From Anaerolineae bacterium (GTDB lineage: Bacteria > Chloroflexota > Anaerolineae > Aggregatilineales > Phototrophicaceae): DNA of 64,000 nucleotides. The first letter of the stretch is position 1, and each line of letters begins with the position of its first letter. This document shows positions 8,795-17,314 of this stretch, piece after piece. A program made the translations under genes and the position numbers. The stretch is from the NCBI GenBank assembly GCA_023382675.1, contig JAHDWN010000034.1, forward strand, positions 1 to 64,000, written 5' to 3'. The notes beneath the pieces are model-generated. The model was given only the letters and a program-made list of their open reading frames with translations. It searched no databases and was not told the DNA's origin.

Positions 8795-10783
8795 TTACTT
8801 CATGACCCGTTTCGCCGCGTCCACCACCGCTTGCGCTGTCAGGCCGTATTCCTCGTAGAGGCGCTTATACGGTGCGCTCGCCCCAAACTTATCTACGCCA
8901 ATCGTCACACCGTCCAGGCCGACGAAGCGTCCCCAACCGATCGTGCGCCCGGCCTCGATGCTGACACGCGCCTTGACGCTCGAGGGCAGCACACTCTCCT
9001 GGTAGCTCGCATCCTGCTCCTCGAACAGCTCCCAACAGGGCAGCGAAACCAGGCGCGCTCTGATCCCTTCGGCGATTAGGGCCTTGTAGGCCTCGTGGGC
9101 GATATGTACTTCGCTGCCGCTGCCGAGCAAGATTACCTGCGGCGTACCTTCACAATCCGCCAGCACATAGCCACCACGCGCCACACCCACGCGAACATGA
9201 TCGCCTTCCAGCACAGGCAGGTTCTGCCGCGTGAAGATCAGTGTCGAGGGTTTGCTCAACTCCATGGCAGTGCGCCATGACCAGGCAGTTTCGTTGGCAT
9301 CCGCTGGACGGAAGAGGTATAGGTCTGGGATCAGCCGCAGTGACATCACCTGTTCGACGGGCTGGTGGGTTGGTCCATCTTCCCCCAAGCCGATGCTGTC
9401 GTGCGTGAAGACGTAGACCGTTGGGATTTCCATCAGCGCCCCAAGCCGGATCGCCGGACGCATGTAGTCGCTGAACGAAAGGAACGTCGCTGTATACGGT
9501 TTGATGATGCCACCGTGCAGCGCCAGGCCATTGGCAATCGATCCCATTGCGTGCTCGCGGACGCCGAAGCGGACATTGCGCGCATCCGTCTTGCCCGCGC
9601 CGGTGTTGTCTGCGCCCTTGATCAGCGTCTTGGTGCTGCCCGCCAGATCGGCGTCCCCGCCCATCATCAGCGGCACGCGCGCCGCGATAGCGTTCAGTAC
9701 CTCGCCGGAAACATTGCGGGTCGCCTGTTGCTTCTCCGCCGTATAGGACGGAATGTTCGCATCCCAGCCATCCGGCAGTTTCCCCGCCTGTGCCTGCTCG
9801 AAGGCAGCGGCCAGGTCAGGATAGGCACCGCGATACGCACTGAAGCGGGCTTTCCATTCGCTTTCTGCGGCCTCGCCCTGCTCGACAGCGCTGCGGAAAT
9901 GCTCCAGCGCCTCGCCCGGCACGTAGAAATCCTCGTCCGGCCAGCCCAGGAACTGCTTGACGAGTTTCACCTCGTCCGCGCCGAGGGGTTCGCCGTGCGC
10001 TTTGTTTGTTCCCTGTTTATTCGGGCTGCCGTAGCCGATGATGGTTTTGATTTCGATCAGGCTGGGCCTATCCGTCACTGCCTTGGCTGCGGAAATTGCC
10101 TCGCTGATCGCGTTCACGTCGTTGCCATCGTCAACCCGCAGTGTGTGCCAGCCATAAGCTTCATAACGCGCGCGCACATCCTCGGTAAAGATCATCGCCG
10201 CTTTGCCATCGAGGGTGATGTCGTTGCTGTCGTACAGGTAGATCAGCTTGCCCAGTTTCCACAGACCGGCGAGCGATGCCGCCTCGGAGCTGACTCCTTC
10301 CATCAGATCACCATCACTGACCAATGCATAGGTGTAATGATCGACAATGGTGTGGCCGGGGCGGTTGAAGTACGAGGCCAGGAACGATTCTGCCAGCGCC
10401 ATACCGACGGCGTGCGCCGCACCTTGCCCCAACGGGCCGGTCGTCACTTCGACGCCGGGTGCTACACGGTATTCCGGGTGGCCGGGGGTTTTGCTGCCCC
10501 ATTGGCGGAAATTCTTGATGTCATCCAGCGACAGATCGTAGCCGGTGAGATAGAGCAGCGTGTAGATCAGCATCGATCCGTGGCCGGCGCTCAGGATAAA
10601 ACGGTCGCGATCCGCCCATTTCGGATCGTGCGGATTGTGCTTGAGATGCCGCTGCCACAAAGCATAGGCCATGGGCGCGGCCCCAAGCGGCAGGCCGGGA
10701 TGGCCGCTGTTCGCTTTCTGCACGGCATCGATGGAAAGCGTGCGAATCGTGTTGATCGCCAGGGTGGTCAGATCGGTAGTCAC
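8795..10783 (-). CDS. tkt: Transketolase
   Basis: The 662-residue TPP enzyme moves two-carbon units in the pentose phosphate or Calvin-type pathways. SGHPG near the N-terminus and [13 protein letters not shown] (the GDG-like TPP/Mg site) are diagnostic, and the central pyrimidine domain has the usual [17 protein letters not shown] sequence. The start is placed at the GTG at 10783, behind TAAAGGAG at 10-base spacing; an in-frame ATG 31 codons upstream would add residues foreign to the family. Neighbours are unrelated. A long antisense open frame in this region is a codon-bias shadow. Confidence 0.96.
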   Translation of the reverse strand: MTTDLTTLAINTIRTLSIDAVQKANSGHPGLPLGAAPMAYALWQRHLKHNPHDPKWADRDRFILSAGHGSMLIYTLLYLTGYDLSLDDIKNFRQWGSKTPGHPEYRVAPGVEVTTGPLGQGAAHAVGMALAESFLASYFNRPGHTIVDHYTYALVSDGDLMEGVSSEAASLAGLWKLGKLIYLYDSNDITLDGKAAMIFTEDVRARYEAYGWHTLRVDDGNDVNAISEAISAAKAVTDRPSLIEIKTIIGYGSPNKQGTNKAHGEPLGADEVKLVKQFLGWPDEDFYVPGEALEHFRSAVEQGEAAESEWKARFSAYRGAYPDLAAAFEQAQAGKLPDGWDANIPSYTAEKQQATRNVSGEVLNAIAARVPLMMGGDADLAGSTKTLIKGADNTGAGKTDARNVRFGVREHAMGSIANGLALHGGIIKPYTATFLSFSDYMRPAIRLGALMEIPTVYVFTHDSIGLGEDGPTHQPVEQVMSLRLIPDLYLFRPADANETAWSWRTAMELSKPSTLIFTRQNLPVLEGDHVRVGVARGGYVLADCEGTPQVILLGSGSEVHIAHEAYKALIAEGIRARLVSLPCWELFEEQDASYQESVLPSSVKARVSIEAGRTIGWGRFVGLDGVTIGVDKFGASAPYKRLYEEYGLTAQAVVDAAKRVMK

Positions 10784-10946
10784 AGTGCTTTGCTCCTTTA
10801 GTTGCGAATCGCGGCGGTCAAAACATACGCTGATTATAGAATCTCTGCGCAGAGACGAACACAACTTCTCGCCCATTGCTCACGTATAAGGCTGAAGATG
10901 GCTGATACAATGACTTGGGTTTATGCCTGTGGAGTGAATTCAATCC

Positions 10947-11741
10947 ATGCTGCTAGTGGTATTCGGCGTTTTCTTTGCGTTGCTATTCCTCATCAATAAT
11001 CTCGTCAAAACGATTCTCAAGCGGGATCATATCACGTTTCTCGAACTGCTGCTTGCCTTCCTGGCCGCTCTCTTGCCAGGGTTGGGGCTGTTGTTCGACG
11101 CCCTCAATGGCAGCAGCATGGCGCTTTTGACCAGCCTTATACGTGTTATTGGCGGGGTAGTGGCTGGTTTCAGCCTCTTGCTATTGATTGTCGAGCTGCG
11201 CCGCCCTCAGCGATTGCGTCAGTCGCGCGGGGTGCTCGGACTTGGCATAGGTATCTTGCTCGCGCTCGTGTCCATCTCGATCCCCAACGCTGCTGTTACC
11301 TTTGCCATTCCGACGCCCACGCCGATCCAGGTCGCGGCGGATGGGCCGGATGACCGCCCGACAGCGACCGTCATGCCATCTCCCACGCCTTCGTCAACGG
11401 CGACGCCTACGGACACGGCTACTTACACGCCAACGGTTCGTGCCACTGCGACGGCGACGGCAACCCGCTGGGCTTACCAATCGCCGACGCCGCTGCCAAC
11501 CCTTACGCTGCCTACACCGTGTCTTGCCGTCGTCGATTTCAATCTTCGTTTGCGATCGCTGCCCGACCGTGAATCCGAAACCTTGCTGGTCATCCCGTTC
11601 TCGACGACGATCACGCTGTATGCGCGTAGCCAGGACGGCGGCTGGTGGTTTGCCGAGTACGAGGATCAGACCGGCTGGCTCGATGGGGCGTTCATCACCC
11701 GCAGCGCCTCATGTGATGAACTCCCTGTGCAAACCCCATGA
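10947..11741 (+). CDS. Membrane protein with Thr/Pro linker and C-terminal SH3-like domain
   Basis: The 264-residue protein has four or so hydrophobic helices in the first 120 residues, a low-complexity Thr/Pro/Ala linker (about 122-188), and a C-terminal bacterial SH3-like domain (about 192-255) with the typical NLRLRSLPDRESETL start and GGWWFAEYEDQTGWLDGAF end. SH3b domains often bind cell-wall or surface ligands; the linker predicts display outside the membrane. A GGAG lies about 13 bases before the ATG, and TACAAT at 10906 may be a -10 box. Specific function unknown. Confidence 0.85.
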   Translation: MLLVVFGVFFALLFLINNLVKTILKRDHITFLELLLAFLAALLPGLGLLFDALNGSSMALLTSLIRVIGGVVAGFSLLLLIVELRRPQRLRQSRGVLGLGIGILLALVSISIPNAAVTFAIPTPTPIQVAADGPDDRPTATVMPSPTPSSTATPTDTATYTPTVRATATATATRWAYQSPTPLPTLTLPTPCLAVVDFNLRLRSLPDRESETLLVIPFSTTITLYARSQDGGWWFAEYEDQTGWLDGAFITRSASCDELPVQTP

Positions 11742-11766
11742 TCGACCGGGTCTGCCCGTCCGGTCA

Positions 11767-12012
11767 TCATTTGGGGCGCTTGCTTGATGCTTGATCGCTC
11801 TGACTGTCGTTTGCGGAGTCATCTGCTTCTTTTGAGCTGTCAACTGGCTCCATTCGGATCACTGGCATGAACCCGGTTGTGCCGTCTGAATCCGGGAATT
11901 CGGGCAGGTTTGGCGGTTGGGGCGGGTCGCTGACTTTTCCGGTCACGGGATCGACACGTGGAACGTGCCCTGTCGGAGACTTTGCACCTGAACGACGTTT
12001 TTCTTCGCTCAT
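11767..12012 (-). CDS. Small hydrophilic, probably disordered protein
   Basis: The 81-residue protein is rich in Pro, Asp, Ser and Lys, with no hydrophobic core. It begins MSEEKRRSG and ends in a Ser/Asp/Lys-rich tail. The ATG is preceded by GCAGGAAACGTT, an acceptable ribosome site. It converges on the SH3-domain gene with a 25-bp gap. It might be a real lineage-specific protein or a fortuitous frame; the ribosome site tips the balance. No function can be proposed. Confidence 0.5.
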   Translation of the reverse strand: MSEEKRRSGAKSPTGHVPRVDPVTGKVSDPPQPPNLPEFPDSDGTTGFMPVIRMEPVDSSKEADDSANDSQSDQASSKRPK

Positions 12013-12340
12013 AACGTTTCCTGCGGTTTTGCAACAATGTCATTTGTAACACAATTTGCGCGATTTGGGCGTATGGATACGCTTTAAGGTTGCGGTTGAG
12101 CCACCGCGCAGACCGTAGGTCGTCGCTTAATGGGCGCTTCAAGACTTCATAACCTGTGTTTCACGCCTCTGATCATGAAATCTGGACACGGGTTTGTCAC
12201 TGAGAATCGTGCATCCAAAAGCCGGTTGCTGTCGCTAGCGAATGCCATTTGCTCACTAGAGAAACAGTTTCCGCAGGCCGTAAACCGTGCTACAGTTGCT
12301 GCTGGAGATGGCTCGCTGTAGAAATGTGTGACTGGGTATC
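12013..12340. other. Intergenic region, divergent promoters expected
   Basis: This 328-bp gap separates divergently transcribed genes. TACAGT at 12291 is a possible -10 box for the DUF6391 gene. No RNA gene, repeat or additional coding frame is supported. Confidence 0.45.
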
Positions 12341-12343
12341 GTG

Positions 12344-12892
12344 ATGATTGAACAGTTTGCGCGTGTAATGCAACCTCTGCTGGATTTGCCCGTGCTCCGA
12401 CGTACCCGCCGTAATCATGGGCTTGAACACGCGACGATTACCATCCTCTCCGGTCGGGTACGCAACTTGCGTATGGCGGGACGCAGTGATGCCGGAGGGT
12501 ACATGCTTATCGGTGACGTTCCCACGGAGTCGATTGAACAAGCCGCTCAAGATGCGCTTCGCCGCCTGCAAAATGGTGAAAGCAGGCTCGCAATTCATCC
12601 TAACTGCGGCACAAATCTGGTGACGACGGCATTGCTCACAAGTGTTGCGGCGATGATGGGCTTGACCGGCACAGATCGGCGTGGCTGGTTTGGACGACTG
12701 CCTGTGGTCATGGCGCTCGTCATCGTCGCCGGAATCCTGTCTCAACCGCTGGGGCTGTCCCTCCAGCGGCATATCACAACCGATGGCGACCCTGCCGACC
12801 TCGAAATCATCAACATCACCCGCCATCAAATGCGCGTGCCCATGGGCGCGAAAGCCATGGTTGTCCATCGGGTCAACACACAGTCGTCGTGA
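12344..12892 (+). CDS. DUF6391-type membrane protein
   Basis: About 182 residues. The N-terminal half has the motifs RNHGLEHATITIL and AIHPNCGTNLVTT, which I recognise as the DUF6391 signature known from cyanobacteria and Chloroflexota. One or two hydrophobic helices lie in the middle (LVTTALLTSVAAMM and VVMALVIVAGILS), and a polar C-terminal tail follows. The biochemical role of the family is unknown. A GTG three bases before the ATG is an equally possible start. The gene lies 6 bp upstream of holA and is probably cotranscribed with it. Confidence 0.8.
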   Translation: MIEQFARVMQPLLDLPVLRRTRRNHGLEHATITILSGRVRNLRMAGRSDAGGYMLIGDVPTESIEQAAQDALRRLQNGESRLAIHPNCGTNLVTTALLTSVAAMMGLTGTDRRGWFGRLPVVMALVIVAGILSQPLGLSLQRHITTDGDPADLEIINITRHQMRVPMGAKAMVVHRVNTQSS

Positions 12893-12898
12893 CAGACC

Positions 12899-13891
12899 AT
12901 GACAAAAGCAGCCCCAACCTTCTATCTGCTTCATGGCGACGATGATCTGCGCATCGAGGAAGAAGCCGAACGCCTGCGCCGTGAGTTCTCGGATTCGCCG
13001 AATGCCAATCTTAACACCGCTGTCTTCGACGGCGCGCAGGCGGAAGTCGGCGACATTCTGGGGGCGGCGCTCGCCTTCCCCTTCCTGGCAGACATCCGTC
13101 TTGTCATGGTCAAGGGCTTGCTCGCACATCTGACACGCAAAGGCGCTGGCGCAACGGGCAAAAAAGCGCTGGAAGATCTGGCCGAACAGCTTCCTCAACT
13201 GCCCGCATGGGCGCGCCTGCTCCTGATCGAACGGCAGAAGCTCGATGAGCGGAACAAGGTCGTGCGGTTGGCACGCAGCGACGAGCATGGACTGGAAAAG
13301 CTCTATGTCGTGCCCAAAGACACGACCACCTGGATTCTACAACGGGCGCAGAACACCTATGCCGCGCAGATTGAGCCGCGCGCAGCCGCCGCGCTGGCAA
13401 GTGTGACGCAGGCAGATCTGCGCGCCGCCGATAATGAACTGTTCAAGCTCATCCTCTATGTCGATGGCGCTCGACCTATCTCAGAGGCCGATGTCGCGCT
13501 GCTGACGCCATATGTCGCCGAAACCAGCATGTTCGCCATGGTGGATGCGATTGCTGAAGGCAGAACACAAACGGCGATGGCATCCATTCGGAGATTGTTG
13601 GAGCAGCAGGAAGACCCGTTCTCAATCTTCGGCATGATCGTCCGTCAGTTCCGGCTCTTGCTGCTGGCGAAAGAGCATCTTGTCAGCGGCGGCTATCCTA
13701 AGGAGCTTGCCGGGGTGCTCGGCATTCATCCCTATCCCGCCGAAAAAGTCGCCCGACAATCGCGGAGCTTTACGCTGGCACGGCTGGAGACGATTTACCG
13801 CGCCGTCCAGGACTATGATCTCCGTATCAAAACGGGGCGCATTGATCCCCTGCTTGCTCTTGAACTCCTGGTCGCCGGATTATCCGCCTGA
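12899..13891 (+). CDS. holA: DNA polymerase III subunit delta
   Basis: The 330-residue protein matches the delta subunit of the clamp loader, which opens the beta sliding clamp. The start FYLLHGDDDLRIEEEAERL is typical of the N-terminal AAA-like domain, which lacks Walker function in delta. The C-terminal collar region ends with KTGRIDPLLALELLV, a common delta ending. The start ATG lies 6 bp behind the DUF6391 stop. Its last 12 bases overlap the end of the convergent glycosyltransferase gene. Confidence 0.93.
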   Translation: MTKAAPTFYLLHGDDDLRIEEEAERLRREFSDSPNANLNTAVFDGAQAEVGDILGAALAFPFLADIRLVMVKGLLAHLTRKGAGATGKKALEDLAEQLPQLPAWARLLLIERQKLDERNKVVRLARSDEHGLEKLYVVPKDTTTWILQRAQNTYAAQIEPRAAAALASVTQADLRAADNELFKLILYVDGARPISEADVALLTPYVAETSMFAMVDAIAEGRTQTAMASIRRLLEQQEDPFSIFGMIVRQFRLLLLAKEHLVSGGYPKELAGVLGIHPYPAEKVARQSRSFTLARLETIYRAVQDYDLRIKTGRIDPLLALELLVAGLSA

Positions 13892-16153
13892 TGCCGGTTC
13901 GAGCGGCAGCATAACGAAACCTTCATCGATTGGCGTGCCATCCGGCGCTAGGGTAGCGAGCCGCTCGCCGCTTGATGGGTCGATCCACCCGACACGCAGC
14001 TTCCACCCCGCGCCTACGGCCGCAGCTTCTATCGGGAAATACAGCCTGTCGACAACCTGGTCGCCGCTTGCCCACGTCGAGGTCGGCGCTGTGCCGCCCA
14101 ACGGTGGCCTGTCCTGCTGGGCGACGATTTCGCCGCGCGCACTCAGAAGATGCACAAACCAGGCATAATCCGCGTCTGGCGCATCGACAGCCTGCCAGTG
14201 AAGCTCGACGATGATCCCATCTTCGACCGCGGAGGCACCATACGCATCCAGTTGGAATGGGCCAAAGCTGGCATTCTCTGGCTGCTGCACGCTGGTAGGC
14301 GGCGTCAGATAAAACAGCAGCGCGCGATGTCCATCCAGCACATGCTCATAAGCGAAAGCGCCCGTCTTCCACAATTCGCGCTCCTGCCAGTTGTCCGGAT
14401 CTTGCGCGGTGAACCATGTGACGTACCACAGGCGGCGATCTGTCTGGAGTGCGTGCTCCCATAAGGGCCGTTCAAGCCGGTCATCCTGCGCGACGGGCGC
14501 ATTCATCGTCATCGGGCGGATGCGTTCCGCGTCCAGCACCGCATCTTCATAGTAGTCGGTCGCAAGGACAGTGACCGTGGCCGTTTGCATCGTTTGCTCC
14601 AGGCGCATCATCGCCTGTGTGTGCGGCTCTTCGATCTGGCGTGCGGCCACGACGTTGAGCGCAATCAAGCACATGCCAACGCCGATTAACGCGGGTCGGC
14701 GCTGGCGGAGCAGGGCGAATGCCGCCCCCATTAGCAAGAGCGCTGTCGCCAGATACACCACATCCACACCGTCGCGCAGCCACGCAGGACTCAAAGGTTG
14801 TCCTTCAAACAGCATGCGGGCATGACCCAACACCGGGCTGAGACGTGGATCGTACATGACCTCATCTCCTAACCCCGTGACGAGCGAATCGATCACGCCG
14901 GTATAGTGGTTGGCGACCAACTCACCATAATAGGGATACGGGCTGAACAGCGCACCCAGCGCCTGAACGATCAGTGACACCGGCAGCAGCACACCGAAAA
15001 CTGCGCTCAATCCCAGCCGTCGTATGCCCCCTGCATCAAACAACCGATCCACCAGCGGGGCGAGCCAGAATGCCATTAGCGGGACGACAGGCACAAGAAA
15101 TCGGGTTCCCCAGACGACGCCGCCGTGCCAGCTCCACCAACCGGCATAGGTCAGGCTTTGCGCGCTAACGACTGCCAGTGTGAGCCAGGCCGCCAGGGGC
15201 AGTCGCCGCCGCAGCATCCACCATCCGGGGAGGGCAAGCAGCACGATCGGTGAGAACCAGAGCAAGCCACGGTAGGGACTCAGGAACAAACCAAACAGAC
15301 CTGCGAGGATTGGCCTGGTGAAGCCCTCGCCGGCCTCGAAATGATAGCCCGTGTTGAGCGGGCTGCCGAAGCGCGCCCAGTTGTAGAGCGCCAATCCGGC
15401 CAGCGCCAGGAGTACCGGGGCTGCAAAGGCGGCGGCATCCATCAGTATACGCCGTGACTGGTGTGAGCGTATCGCTGCCGCAACTGACCGCGGCGTAAAG
15501 ACGAAGGCAGCGAAAACGAACGGCATCAGCGCATAGGTCATGTTGACGCCAAGGGCGACTCCGAGTGCTGCGCCCGCCAGCAGCAGCCAGCGTCTTGCGC
15601 CTTGTTCGCGCCAGCTTAAGACGCAGAGAGTTGCTGCGAGCAGTGCCAGGGCAGCGAGCGGCTCACCGAATAGCGTTTTGGTGTAGACCAGCGCCAGGGT
15701 AGCCAGGCCATAAATGAGACTGACTCCGAGCGCCACTCGTGGGCGAAATCCGGTTACACGCACGAGCTTATAGAGCAGCACGCCGGACGCAGCCGTGAGC
15801 AGCGCATTCAACAGCATGGCTGTGGCTCGCATCGTCAACCAGGGCAGTATTTGTGCGGCGAAGATAAATGGCAGCAGGGCGATAGAGGGTGCGACGCCTT
15901 TCTTCGAATACAGCGCGCCATCTACACCAAACGTTCCCATGCGCGACATGTCAAATTCGAAGCGAGCATCGTCCGCCGCGATGGCGCTGATGTCGGGTGT
16001 CCCATAATGCAAGAATGCCGATGCAGCGGCCAGCACAGCATTGCCATCGGCGCTGTCCGGCTCCGGGACATAGACCAGCAGATAGACACTCAACAGGAAG
16101 CAAAACAAGAACCAGCGCAAGCGGCGGTCAACGAGTTTGGGTTTGGTTTGCAT
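13880..16153 (-). CDS. Polytopic membrane protein, probable glycosyltransferase of the GT-C type
   Basis: The 757-residue protein has about a dozen hydrophobic helices from residue 12 to 500 and a soluble, beta-rich C-terminal domain (about 520-757). The first outer loop, with PEPDSADGNAV and an ALYSKKG segment, resembles lipid-carrier-dependent glycosyltransferases (GT-C, ArnT/PMT relatives). A second GT-C-like gene with the same architecture lies at 55034-56830. Substrate and acceptor unknown; cell-surface glycan assembly is likely. It converges on and overlaps holA by 12 bases, so the two transcripts share an antisense tail. Confidence 0.75.
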   Translation of the reverse strand: MQTKPKLVDRRLRWFLFCFLLSVYLLVYVPEPDSADGNAVLAAASAFLHYGTPDISAIAADDARFEFDMSRMGTFGVDGALYSKKGVAPSIALLPFIFAAQILPWLTMRATAMLLNALLTAASGVLLYKLVRVTGFRPRVALGVSLIYGLATLALVYTKTLFGEPLAALALLAATLCVLSWREQGARRWLLLAGAALGVALGVNMTYALMPFVFAAFVFTPRSVAAAIRSHQSRRILMDAAAFAAPVLLALAGLALYNWARFGSPLNTGYHFEAGEGFTRPILAGLFGLFLSPYRGLLWFSPIVLLALPGWWMLRRRLPLAAWLTLAVVSAQSLTYAGWWSWHGGVVWGTRFLVPVVPLMAFWLAPLVDRLFDAGGIRRLGLSAVFGVLLPVSLIVQALGALFSPYPYYGELVANHYTGVIDSLVTGLGDEVMYDPRLSPVLGHARMLFEGQPLSPAWLRDGVDVVYLATALLLMGAAFALLRQRRPALIGVGMCLIALNVVAARQIEEPHTQAMMRLEQTMQTATVTVLATDYYEDAVLDAERIRPMTMNAPVAQDDRLERPLWEHALQTDRRLWYVTWFTAQDPDNWQERELWKTGAFAYEHVLDGHRALLFYLTPPTSVQQPENASFGPFQLDAYGASAVEDGIIVELHWQAVDAPDADYAWFVHLLSARGEIVAQQDRPPLGGTAPTSTWASGDQVVDRLYFPIEAAAVGAGWKLRVGWIDPSSGERLATLAPDGTPIDEGFVMLPLEPASGG

Positions 16154-16364
16154 GGATGCGCAGTATAGAGGACTCGCGGCGGGCTTTCAACAAATGACGG
16201 TGCTTCACACCGATTGAAGATACTGCCAATCCTTAAGAAATGTTGCAGACCGAGGTTGAGCACGGTAAGCTTGTCACTCCTTGCAAATGGCATTGGTGAC
16301 ACGCGATCGCCAAATCCTTCGCATATTACTTTTGATCATGCCTTTTGCGTTGAAAGAAAATGAT

Positions 16365-16556
16365 ATGGTGACAGCATTGTTGCAATGTGTAGGAATGTGG
16401 CTGGTGATTTCTATTCCATCAGCGTTGTTTGTTGGCTTGATGATGGGTCGTATGAACCGGGAACCGGAACCGTTGCACCTCTCCAATCGGGAAGCTGCCG
16501 ATACTTTGGGTGTACACGGGCGCGAACCAATATCGAGTTACGAAGCCATTCCTTAA
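16365..16556 (+). CDS. Small single-pass membrane protein, start uncertain
   Basis: From the ATG at 16365 the product is 63 residues: one hydrophobic helix (about residues 4-25, MVTALLQCVGMWLV onward) and a polar tail with RMNREPEP. GAAAG upstream is a weak ribosome site. In-frame ATGs at 16281 and 16338 would give longer forms. No family recognised. The downstream 170 bp to the next gene show nothing notable. Confidence 0.5.
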   Translation: MVTALLQCVGMWLVISIPSALFVGLMMGRMNREPEPLHLSNREAADTLGVHGREPISSYEAIP

Positions 16557-16726
16557 CTGTGTCGTTGGTACTTAAATCACCAGATGACGATACTACTAAT
16601 CACCGGGCGAGGGTGAAACGCCGTTCTTGACGAACGGGTACTTCATAGCGCAAACAATATGCCGCTCAACCTCCAAGGGGAGCATGTTCTACGTATTGTT
16701 GTATGCTGCTTTCTGAGTTGGATGTT

Positions 16727-17086
16727 TCAGGCTGTCTGCAAATGCAGTCGTTCGCGGGCTTCTTCGAGCGTTTCCACAAACTGCAAGTTCGAGAAAAAAG
16801 GCATCAACAACTGGGCGGCTGATATTTCATCGCTGCAAACGAGCATCAGAACGCCGATGTTGGTGGGGATATATTCGAACGCTGATCGATGGTAAGCGGT
16901 AATCTTACCAAAGGGTGGGCGTGAGCCAGCGACATTGAGAATGACATCGACACTGCGATCCGTGGACGCAATCATAGCGCTGGAAACCCGCGCCGAATCT
17001 GCAAATGCGTCCCACGACCACGTTTGCTCAAAATCCCACAGAATGACTGTTTGTTCCGGGTTATCCCACTGTACCGCGATGCCCAT
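16727..17086 (-). CDS. Hypothetical protein, 119 residues
   Basis: A compact soluble alpha/beta protein that starts with MGIAVQWDNPEQTVILWDFEQTW and has alternating strands and helices reminiscent of STAS or SpoIIAA-like folds, although I see no defining motif. The ATG follows GAGGGGGG at good spacing. It is the only gene on its transcript. Function unknown. Confidence 0.7.
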   Translation of the reverse strand: MGIAVQWDNPEQTVILWDFEQTWSWDAFADSARVSSAMIASTDRSVDVILNVAGSRPPFGKITAYHRSAFEYIPTNIGVLMLVCSDEISAAQLLMPFFSNLQFVETLEEARERLHLQTA

Positions 17087-17314
17087 ATTCCCCCCTCTAA
17101 TCCTGGCGAGAACATTCCGTCATGGTTTTATCGTAAGGGTGAAAACGATAAATAAAACATTGATACATCGTATGTGCCAGTCCAATTTTCACGTTATTCA
17201 CAATCTATGTCTGATCGTTAACGATGTGGCAATCGCGCGTTGATATGGTGATGCGAAACGAAAACGACACGTGTACAATACAAATGTGTCACGAGTTTAT
17301 GATGGATTAAACGC

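Noticed and set aside
9365-10801. 478-residue plus-strand frame
   Set aside because: Antisense to transketolase, whose motifs are complete; composition is that of a codon-bias shadow.
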